Of a stretch of DNA of 64,000 nucleotides, positions 40,601 to 52,600 are shown piece after piece (the first letter of the stretch is position 1; each line of letters starts with the position of its first letter). The DNA comes from Callaeas wilsoni (lineage: Eukaryota; Chordata; Aves; Passeriformes; Callaeidae), in the NCBI GenBank assembly GCA_013398955.1, contig VWPU01017687.1:1-64000 (forward strand), given 5' to 3'. The notes under the pieces are model-generated. The model ran no database searches. It saw nothing but the letters and a program-made list of their open reading frames with translations, and was not told where the DNA came from. The position numbers were made by a program, and so were the translations under genes.

Positions 40601-43600
40601 CTTCCTTCTCTGGCTCCGAACTGATTTTTTTCCTTTTCCAATCACAGCTAGTCTGTATCCTGTCCCTAGATTTTGCTCTAGAGCTGGTGACAGCTCACAT
40701 GCAGAACAGCACGTGTACGTTGCAGCTCTTTGGTTATGGCACACGTACAGACCAGTCACAGTAAGCCAGTGACCACGTATAGTCTTAAAAGACTGTATTA
40801 ACCTTAAACAAATCAACAGAATTTTCAACGGATCTATTTCAGAAGTTCTTATTTTGTTCATATTTAGGTGTCTTCTTATAGAAAAAAATATATCCATCTA
40901 AAATCAGCTTAGCATCCTCAAAGTGCCAAGTTTGTGCAGCAGGCACAGGAAGCCTGTCATCCACAAAAGCCTGCTATAATGATAACACTAAGGAAGCAAA
41001 GCTTTTTTGTTTCAGAACAGAATTATTTAACTGGGGTGGAAGGAAGGGAGAAAGACCCAACAGCATATTATCTACACAGCACTTCATCTCAAACAATTAC
41101 ATGTTGCAAAAGCAACTTCTGGGATGGAAACGGTTTTACAATGGGCATCATCAGTCGAGTTCAGTAACACTTGTGTATCACCAGTAGTTCCTACAGGAAA
41201 CTTCACATCCAAATGTTACTGATGTTGGTAATAACATGGCTTTTGTTTGCTGTTTTTTCCTTAAAAAGACTGAAATACAAATTATACAAACAACTTAGAT
41301 CATGAAGAATAATATCCACAAAAACGCTTAATATAGCAAAATTTTAACTTTGAAGTAAATTTTCAAAATATTTCAACATCTCATTCATGAAAGACAGTGC
41401 TGTAGGCATTTAGGTTTGACCACAAAGTGTAGTTATTAAGAGTTACAATTTTTCCCACTTAAACAATTAAAAAAATCCATTCAAAGCCAAGTTCTATTAT
41501 CAAAGCGTAGATGACCCTGTAATGGCCTCTACAGTGAAATTTGTCAGTACTGTGCATTCCTTTTCCTGATTTGATCAGAAAAAGTGACTCATCATGTAAC
41601 AAGTAGGCAGCCAGAGAAAAATACACATTTGCTTACTGTGTTTCAGCACTTCCAGAATGAGAGTTGCCCATTTAATAGCTTAGTTAGGAAATTTTTTACT
41701 ACCTCAAAAGACAAAGTTTCAGTCATTTACAAGCACTTAACACTCATCATCAAAATCCTATAATAACATTCAACACTGCTTTTAGGCCTCAGATAACAAT
41801 TCCTCCACAGGTGACCTATGTCAAAAGGCCAAAGACAAAAAAAATCTCCAGGGCAATTGCAAATAAACTGGTATCTGGCCTATACTCACTAGATTTCATG
41901 GCATTCGGGGCGTTGGAAGGTGCATTCCCCCAGCCTGTAGTCGATGCTCCTGTATCATCTACTTCACCCCACCCGGGACTGGTTTCATTTGGCTCACCCC
42001 AGGCGGACGTACCATTATCTGGAGCAGGTGGAGTGCTTTTGCTCCAGACTGCACAAAGGAGAAAGAGGTTTCATTACAGACCACTTAGACAACGAACTGT
42101 TTACTGCAGTGCAGCACCACATCATTCATCTACTGCTTCATATTTCTTGCTGAGAACTTTAGGTTCCAGTAGTGTGGGTGCAACAGAATTGACAATCATG
42201 CACAACAAATTCAGAGTGGGCACTGACCTCCAGGGATTAAAAGGAAGAGAATGCTACGATGAGTAATACTCTTCTCCCAGGTTAAACATGAACCCCACAT
42301 CTAATACTGTCCTCCCACCTGTGAACTTTTGTGACTAATTACAAGCATCTAACTTAAGGATTTTATATACTGAATAAAGAAAAGGACATATTTGCAGTAC
42401 CTATTAAATCAAGATAGCATTCTTTTAAGTGCCTTTGAGTCAGAGGAAAAGGTTACATAACAATAACATCTTAATATATTTCCCTGCTATGTAACTTTTA
42501 CTTGTCCTTATTCCAAAGGAGAAAATACTATTCTAAAGTATTCTTTATCATACAGCAAAGCCAAACTTGACTAAAAAACTGTCACAGACCTGATCAATGT
42601 CAAGTGTTACCTGAGTGTTTCAGAGCAAAAGGTTTTTGCCTAAAAACAAGTAAAGATTTTCTCCCCATTTCTCTAATAATTAAATATATAAAATGCTATT
42701 TAGTCTAGAGAAAGGGAAGCTCAGAAGAGACCTTATTGCTCTACGTGAAAGCAGGCTGTAGCCACCTTGGGAGCAGTCTCTTTTCCCAAGCAACAAGAAA
42801 TAGGACAAGAGGAAATGGCCTCAAGCTGCGCCAGGGCAGGTTTCGATCGGGTATTAGGAAAAACTTTTCACCAAAAGGATTGTCCAGCACTGGAACAGGC
42901 TGCCCAGGGAAGTGGCTGAGTCACCACCCCTGGAGGTATTTAAAAGATCTGCAGATGTTGCACTGAGGAACATGGTTTAGTCATGGACTAAGCAGTGCTA
43001 GGCTTATTAAGTTTACGGCTGGACTCAGTCTTAAAGGTTTTTGATTCTGTAATTCAACCTGTAATTCAGAGCTCAAATTGAATATGCAGATTTGTCAGCT
43101 AACAAACACTTTCTTTTCCTGGCAAAGTGACCAGTATTCAGATCACAGTTACTGAGGCACAACAAGCAGCAGACTGATTTGATTCAAATTTTAAAGACAC
43201 TTTAAATACAGAACCAAATATTCAAATAAGAATTTGGTTTTCTTTACAGAATAAAACTATCAGGAATTGGAGGCTACAAGCATCTCTCTTATGCATTAAG
43301 GTTACAGTCATACATAGGAGCTTGCTGAAGAAAGGAATGAGACTAGTACCTGATGCTTGTGATTTGCTAGTCATTGGAGTAGGCAGGCTCTGCTCCCGTG
43401 GGGCCTGTCCTCCTTGTGAGTTCTTGTCCCACAGATTCACATTCTTGTAGTTATAACTGCTAGGATCTCCCCACGCTGAAGTGCCATCATCAATATCCAT
43501 TTTTCGACTGATTGACTGTGGAGAAGGTTCTTCCCAGCCACTAGGTTCCTCCTCTTTGGGGGCAGCTGGCTGTGGTCCGCTGTTCCAGTTTGGGTTTGGA

Positions 43601-46600
43601 GGCCGCCCATTACTTGGAGTTTGGGGCGGTGGACCCCAGGAACCAGAAGACTCCTGCTGTTGCTGCTGGTGCTGTTGCTGCTGCTTGTTCCAGGAGTTGG
43701 GCTGTCGACCCGTCTCATTCCACGTTGAAGTTCTTTTACAATCGTCCCATCCACCCTTTGAAGCAGAGCTTGTATTTGCACCATTACCCCAAGTTCCAAT
43801 CTCATTTTGCCCACCTTCACCCCAACCAGACACTGGCTTGTTTCCTGCACTTTCCCAGTTACTGTTTTTTGTTTGGTCAACTTCCTCTCCCCAACCGTTC
43901 TTTCCAGAAGACCATCCTTGATTGGTTTGCCGTCCACCCCACCCCTGATCCTTACTAGAGCTGTCATTCCAAGAGGAAGATGATTTTTCTTCTTGCCTTC
44001 CTCCTCCCCAGTTAGAAGAATTGGAGTTCTTATAGTCATTCCATCCTCCAGTATTTTTGGGGTCCTTCCACTCCGTTGGGGTTGAGAGCTCACCCCATCC
44101 AGACTTGTTTTGATTGCTTTGGCTGGGTACATCGCCCCAGCCCCCTGAGTTCTTTGTCTGTGTGGCAGAGCTCTCCCACCCCTCAGTTCCTTTATCAGAC
44201 TTCCCCTCGGGCCGTGGCATCTCTTCAATATCCCACACGGTATCTTGCTTAATTTGAGTCTGGCCCCAGCCGGTGTTTGAAAGCACTCGGGGGTCCAAGT
44301 CAGTCCTGCTAAGCAAAGTCTGCAGGACTGCCTGGCAATCAGGATGCGTAGGCCTGTATGATCGGCGTCCAGAATTGTGACTGTCACTACTTCCTGCTTT
44401 GTGGTTGCTTCCAGTGCTTTGACCTCCAACCTCACTTCCCGCAGAGCTGGAAGATCTTCCCCAACAGGGAGCCTGGGAATTGCCTTGGTTTTCAGGAAGA
44501 GGGTGGCCTTTTTGATTGTCCCATGCTCCAGTGCTAGAATTTGGTTGGTTTGGACCACTCCACTCTCCAATCTTCAGTTCATCAGACCCAGACAGCTGTT
44601 TCCATTCTCCCTGAGAGACCCCAGATGTTAATTTGTTCCCTTCACCCCACTTGCTTTCATTTGCATGCTGAGGGCCAAAGTTCCAAGACCCACCACCCGT
44701 AGACCGGTTATTGTTATCCCAAGAATCACTTCTTGACCCATTAGGCTTTTGAACAGAAGCTCCTTTCCAGGAGTCCTCTCTATCCTTTCCATTGTTCCCA
44801 TGGTTTCCAGAATTGCTCTGCCCAGAGACTGTGTCAGTTCCAGAAGACCCCCTAGCTGTACCCCAAGATCCAACACTCCCAGTCTTTCGTTCTCCAGTGC
44901 TTTGAGAAGGGGTGTCAGTGCTCCTGGAAGGGTTCCCCAAGCCCATTTCAAAGGGCATTCCCTTATTCTCCATAGGGTTTGGTGAACTTAAGTTCAAGGA
45001 GTTAGTGTTTCCGTTTTTTGGTCCATCAGTGTTATGAATTTGAGCCTGTTCTCTGCCAGAGACAAAGTTAACACCCGCATTTTCCATCTTTGACTGCTGT
45101 TCCCTAGAGGTCTGACCTACTGTGCTAATCTGTGCATTGGAGCTACCACTATCAGATTCCAGAGTTCCTTTCCTAGAATTGCCCTCTTGAACCAGTGCTG
45201 GCCAAGCAGATGGGTTGCTATTTGGGTTAAAGTTGCTGAAGCCAGAACCAGGACTGATTCTGTCTTGTCCACTCAAGTTCCTCCAATTACCTAGTCCATT
45301 GTTACTCTCGGCAGCAGGGTTGGAAGATTGAACAGATTTAGCCTTGGGATCAGATTTCCAGGCCCCAAGATTACATTCGTTTCCAGCGCTTCCAGACTGG
45401 CACTGGCTTCCTTTTCCTTTGTTACTAGTGGTGCTTCCTGGCAGAGCGTTCTTCTCCAAGCCAGGGTTCGAGGCACTGTTGTTATCGGTGGTGTTTTCGG
45501 AAGAAGACTCAGCATCTTTGCTGGCAATACAAGGCCACTCTTCCATGTCAGACCCGTCTACAATCACCTTGTCCCAGATGTGAGTTGGGTTGGCGTTGGT
45601 GCCGCTGTTGGAGGAGGCTCCAGGACCCCAAGTGGAATTTGCATAATTTGAAGCAGCAGCACCTCCAATTGCTGAATCTAAAAGGAAAAGAAACCCAAAA
45701 CACCCAAAAAGGTCATTAGTAATCTGTATTATTTACAAGCACAGAACATCAGATTTTTGACATCAGTTGTCCCACTTCTTTTGCAGAGCATAAACTCCAT
45801 AGTAACAGCTGCAGCAGTATTCATAACTGAATATATACTGTTACCACCAGTATCAGCTCGCATGACAGCTTCCATGAAAATAAGGCAAACAGCTTAAAAA
45901 ACTGGGTAACTCCCCTCCCAGCCTCAGGTCCTATGTTCTATATTCCAAAGCAAAGATCACAATTTCTGGTTGCTAATACTTTCCATAGACGATAAGATCA
46001 GCTTTCAGTGCCTGAGGCTTTCAGTTCATTAGCTTAAACAATGAACATCCAGTGAATGCCTTCCAGATCCCCCTTCACTGAGGGCCACCAATAAGGATCC
46101 AGACTTTACAGCAAGGTTAGAACTCCCTTGTAAGCTTTGAATATCGATGAACAGTAGTTTGTCTTCACCCACTAAATCCCACCCACCAAGATCCAAAAGA
46201 TCAAACAGTTCCCAAGTACGTTCTGTTCTTTCTGTTGCTTTAACCCCAAAAGCAAACTGAACAATAGCAAGGAAGTATGACTCCACTGATATTTTTATCT
46301 ATCTTTTTAGCACAGAGTAACCCTTTATTTTCCTTCTGATTGAAAAACTTTCTGATTAGACAGATAACAGGAAGAGCTTAAGGAGGACAAAGACAAGCTC
46401 AAAAGACTGCAAGGTTGCTGTCTTTTGAACTTAGAAATGGTTCAGCCAATGAATGATGCATAGGCAGCTATGAACTTAGCAAGATCTTCAAACCAGTGAC
46501 TTTAGCATAACATTTAATTTCTGTGAAGACATTCTAAAAGTATTAAGATTGGAGTACTTGCTCACATATAGCATGCTAAGATGCAATTTAATGGATTGTT

Positions 46601-49600
46601 TTATGAAACCAGCCTTCCCTTGCTAATTTGACAGTGGCAATAATCATAACTATTGAAAGACTTTCGCCAATAAAATTTAAACCTTGTTGTCTAAAACTGT
46701 CTTGTATGTCCTGAATTATCATTGGTATTGGAAGAATTATACAGAGCACCCATCATCTCAACCCCCTGTATTGCTATGAGACAACAGTATACTTGGTGTC
46801 ATCTTTCGGGGCACTAGTTCTGCCAAAAGGATTTCAATCCTGGTAGAAAAAGATCCATGTGAAGAAGGATTACGTGTGGACTTTTAATATTAAATCCTCA
46901 CCAACACCACCTATGACCATCTGGTGAATATAAGAATGTGAATAAGTAGGTAAGCTGCATTATCTTCCCTTTTGGGAATCTGCTTTTGTCTCCTTTCATG
47001 TGTCACGAATTAACCACAGTATCAGTGCATATATGCGCGACCAAATTGGGTCCAAATTGAAGTTCAGTTTGTCAACAGCGAGATCTGAGGTGGGATAAAT
47101 GACGTATGAGGCAGGTAACAACACTGCACTTCCACAAGCACTTTGATGGAGTGCCTAAGCACAGGTCCGCTCTCTCTTGTCCAGCTGCTCATTCCCACTC
47201 CTCTGGCACGCCTTCTCTCACATGCTAGCACGTATGTTCTCACTGATACTCACTTAGGTGAATGGGTAAAAGTCATCCAGACTGAAATGAGGTTTAAAAA
47301 ATCAACCTGATTTAATTTTAATACAAGTCAGCTCCCCAGCCCAGTTAACTCCTTATGGTGCAGAAAAAGGGATGGGGTGAGGCAGGTCTCAAGGACCTCT
47401 ATCTTTGTTGCCACTCCTGACTTACATCAGGGTAATGCAACTACCCACGGGCAAATACAGTCATATAACCTCTCAGTTGTTAATGCAACGTTAAATGAAG
47501 TGTAAAAAGATGAGAATTTGTAATACCAAATTTCAACCTCACAAAAACAAATACTAGGTGTCAAATAATTACATACAACTTAAGGAGTCTCTCAAAATAC
47601 TTCAAAATGATCCTCATATAGTAAACCCAACAGAAAAAAAATGTTGCTAATGAGAAGTTTTGAAAACTTTTAGAATGCTTCACTATCACAAATTCTCCTT
47701 AGTCAGTCTACTACAATAACTGTGAAGGCATACCAGTGCTAGGGTTTTATAGAGGAACCATAGACTTTGGGGCATGTTTTGCTTCAGGTGTTTTATCAAA
47801 ATCAGTTATCTCCAAGACATCTGTTTTTAAACTGATTAGTTAAAATTTGGCCATTGTAGTTTGACATTCACCTTCTCCGTTATTAAACAGCAATTATCAA
47901 CGACAAGGTAAATAATCTGTCAAACAGGGGTTTGCTACAAATGAATTAAAGTAGTGAAACCACAAAACAAATGGAATTATTAATTTTCCTAGAATCCTAT
48001 TTAATAAGGACAGCCATCCCTGTCCTCACTTGATTCTGTACAAGTCACCTCTGTTTTTAATTTCAAACCACAGAGAACTAAAAAAAGTTTCATCTCCACA
48101 GTGGTAAAAAAAATCACCATCCCATTGATCTGGAATAATTTTCAAAGAAAACTCAGACATACCGGTACTGTTATTTTCTTCTTTTTGACTTTCAAGTAAT
48201 TAATATTTCTTTTTTAAACATTCTTATTGTTACAATTGAAGCTGTCCTTGACTTTTCAGGTCATCTAAGTCTTTCTTTACAGAGATATCTTGAGTGGAAC
48301 TTTGATTGTTCCACTATTATAATTTAAGAAGAAATATTACACCTACTGCAATTCACCAAGGGCCTAAAAAATCCAGGAGCAGCTGTAACTTCCCCATGCT
48401 CACAAAACAATCCTAAAATCAATTTATCTTCTGGAATATAAAATGAATGGAAAAGTAAAAACAGAACAGTCGCTACTTGTATAAAAAGGCTTATTACAAA
48501 AAAAAAAAGTGAGGAGCAATAGGTCACCTTTCTGTTTCATCAAGACAAGACATGACAGACACTTGCCCTTTGCAGACCTGGCATCTACACGTCTGTTTTA
48601 CCAGATGATACAAAAATGTGACAAGACAGGAAATTCATGTCAAAGAAACCTAAAGAGCTATTAAGAACTACTCACTGACAACCATAAAATGCTGTTTATT
48701 TATGCTTTGTATTTACCTTTTTGCAGAGCATTTCAGCAACCAATTAAAACCACTCAAAATATACTTGAAAAAAACTAAACCTCTTGTTCCATCTAGTAGT
48801 AAAAATTATATCCATTGCTGCCAACAGAAGCCTGTATGCTGAAACAGTAGAAGCTCTCCAAAAGCAACCTGAGTTTTGTTATATAATGACATGCTTATGC
48901 ACAATTCCAGCCATCCCTTTTCTGCCATGCGCCAACACGTTCATTTAGTATTATTACTATCACCACTTGCCTGTTGCAGTCCCACTGTCGCTCTGCAGCA
49001 GTGCTCCTGTCACTGGTTGTGCGTTGTTTGGGTTTGCTCCTGGTGCTGCTGGGGAGGGAGGCCCTGCTCCACCCCCAAGGAGCATACAGGATGGCGGAGG
49101 GGGCTGCCCACGTTTCAGTAACACTTTGTGGTCCTGCTGGCAACGGAATCGCGGCGGCACCTCCCGAGGCATGTAGCGGGCGGCGCTTGGCGGTTGTCCG
49201 TTCGGCACTGCCACCCTTTTGGCATTGTTGCCACCATTGACTGGTGGCGATGGAGAGTTGCCAATTGGGCTGGCAGCCACTGGTTGGCTTAAACTTGGTT
49301 TCGTCACTTCGGGCACTGAAAAACAGGAAGAACGAAAATCAGAAGTTTTTCCACTTAAACCTGTGTTAGCTGTAAGAACTCACTGTGACTCTTTGCTTTC
49401 AGTATTTAATCTCTGAAATACTGTGCAGCTTCCACCTTCTCAACAACCAACACCAATTTAAAGAAGCAGGAATAAGCGGTAGCAGCAGACCTTTTACTTC
49501 CATGTGCAATTCTGTAGTCCAGGATGAAACTCTACGTTCATCAATTTTGCTCTAAATCCAAAATTTCTTGCAAATGTAAAGTCGACAAAGAATATACCCT

Positions 49601-52600
49601 AGACAATGAGTCATTTTAAAATATGAGCAATCAAATATAACTGGCTCCACCTTCCTCATCTTCTACTGGTTTTTGGATTGTTATGCATCATCTTTATGGG
49701 TGATCTGAAATCAGAACCTAAGTTTTCACCTGTTTACTAGGCTACACAGCCGCTGCCTAAACAAACAAAAAGATGGGAAATAACCCGCCTTCTCTTGGAT
49801 TCAGAGTTGACAAATCTGAGTTCTCTGTGCTGCTCTTAAGTAAGGCAGTAATAGTTGACTCTCACCCAGAAGACAGTTCTACACAGAGCAACTGTATCTG
49901 GCTCACTTAAAGCTTCCCTGCTGGTCACCAGGTGCCCCTATAAGGAAAGGCAAGCTGCTCCTGAGGACTATTATGTACTGGAGAAAGGAACCACAAATAC
50001 CTGAGGAGCTAACACCATCACAAAATTTGCTTAAGAGACTCTAGACAAACTAAGAATAATCAGTAAGACTTTTATAAATGTGAGATCAACACAAGTGAGT
50101 CTCTCTTTGGCAACATGAATACATTATTCTCCACATTCTATTTTTATAAGGGTTTTCCGATTTCTCTAGATAGGCTTCATTGCCCAAATGCTGAAAGGGT
50201 ATTGTTAGCCATAAAATCAAGTTACTATTTTAGTCCTTTCTTTCACTAAAGGCAATTTCCCCACAAAATTTATCAAAAATTTTTACACAAAACAAGATTA
50301 AATATATTTTTACATCAGCTAAGTTATTTAGTTCAACTTTCAAGATGCCCACTCATCAGTCCTGCCTTCTCTACTGGACTTTCATGTGCCTGAATTTAAG
50401 TTTCCAAACTCAAGTAAATTTCATTCATTTTGGTACCTCACTATAAGCAGTGCTTTTGCTGTCTTTAATTACCTTTATAAAGGTGGTTTCAGTCTTGGTT
50501 ATTTGCCTAAAACCGTTGTAAAACAGAGAACCGAGTATTTCAGCTAATCTATCTCATCCACAATCCTCATTCTTTCTTCAGGTACTTCAATGCTGACAAC
50601 ACATCTGCAGAACAGTTGTAGGTTCTCCATTTTAATCACCTCAACTTTCATTTCTTGTGGACACTCATCGTATTCAGTATTTCATCTTGACTCGTAAGTC
50701 CCCTTCCTTTTCTAACAGTTTTATCAAGATCTGAATCTTGGCTCAAGTCAATAAAAGTACTCCTTAGGATCAAAGATTCTTACCTTTGGTTTTTTGATCT
50801 GTGACCTGCAAATTAAGAGCAAGAATGTAAATAGAGTTTTAAACAGAGCAAAACAAATATTAAACATGTGGTGCTAAATCATAACATTAATATATTAGCA
50901 AAAGAACAGAATTTGTTGTTGAATGAAAACAATCAACTGATGAACTGCAAGTCTGAATAGTATTCGTAGGTATATATACACATATATACCAGGTTTTCAC
51001 AAATACTACAACTCCTGTAATAACTCTGCCTGATGCAGAAGTCCCTGGCAGAAACAATCATTACTTCACTCTTGGTAATTTTAAGTACTCAACCCTCCTC
51101 CTCATCCCAAACATGGGCTTCCAAAGCCCAAATAAACATGTGCTATAGCATTACAGTTCCTTCAGATTTTGGAGGCGAAGTACTTCAGTTAAAGTGTAAC
51201 AAAGCCTTCCTTCTGTGAGAGTATCCTTACAGTAGACCGTTGGTGCCTGAAGTAACCACAGCAGTCTGTCTCTCTGCCATCTTCCCATTTCACCTTTCCC
51301 AGAACATCTCTTGCAAGGAGAAGTAATTCTGAACCTTACTGGATTCATTTCCACACTTAAAAAATGTACTGGCAACATCTATAAAGTAAATCTACTGAAT
51401 GCAACAAGAAGTCAATGACTGAAAGGAGCATTCATGCTGGCCAACATAATCAATATGGGTTTTGCTGTATCCCACATTGTTACAGCATAGCAGATTTCAA
51501 GCTACAGTAGCGACAACACACCACTGGTATATTCTCTGGAATCGTGTGTATTGTAGCATTTTTTGAACCTGTCCATCATGAGTTCCACTACACAATAATG
51601 AAAAAACCCTAAAGATCATCATGTGTCAGGTTCTATGACACCTATTCTTAAAAGAAATTGCTGAACTAGTCCATAATTCTGGAAAGCACACAGCGACAGT
51701 ATAGAATAATGAAAGCACAAGTAAAAAGCAGTTTATTGTTGAAACTAACCAAGCCAGAACTCCTTTGTACGGTAACGAATAAAAAGACAAACAGCACTAA
51801 ATTGCTATGGCATCTTTTACTTTGCAAAGATGAAAACTGCAATATGCAAAGTGCAACATTCACTAAAATACAAAACCTTTAGCATTGTAACTTCACAGAC
51901 ATACACTATCCCAAAGTCTCAAAGACCATAAAAACTCATCTGTACCAAAATCATGCCTGTACCAAGCCAGACATAAATTTTCAACTTCACTTTTGAAAAG
52001 TCCTGTATGCATCAAGTTACTTCTTCTTCTTCTGTAACAGTTAAAAATTCCGTTACACACTTAATTTACCCTGATGCTTCACTACTAAAGGAAAAGGGGA
52101 AAAAAATACTCATTAATACAATCTGGTAATGCTGGTAAGTTTACTATAGTCAACGGTAGACATGTTTAGTAAATTAGTAACTTGTCTACTTCGAAAAAAA
52201 CCATTTTATTGAATCTTTGAAGAATTCTACATGATAAACACAAATTACTTTAGATGAAAAAAAACCCCCCAAAAAATCTTTTGCCTATAATGTCTCTCTC
52301 CCCTAGTCAAAATGACCTGGTTCTTGACTGTTTTTGTCTAAAATTCCAAAGTTGAAAAAACACGACAGTGTCTCAGATTTACAGCTGTCATCTCTCTGTG
52401 GGAAACCTATGAGCATCGGCAGGGCAGGAGCAGCTACAGTGAATGGAAGGTGGAAGAAAGCTCAGCCTACTCACAAGCTACCAAACAGCCCCCTGGACAC
52501 CAACCACAGGTATAATTAAACTGTGAACTTGCTTCTATAACCTCTTGAAGTGATTTTTAAAAGATTTTATTTTTTAAGTTTCAGATGATCCAGACAGAAC

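Noticed and set aside
41811..42266. 151-codon plus-strand ORF
   Set aside because: Antisense shadow of the GW cassette exon, extended into both introns.
42736..42966. 76-codon ORF
   Set aside because: Made entirely of CR1 LINE sequence.
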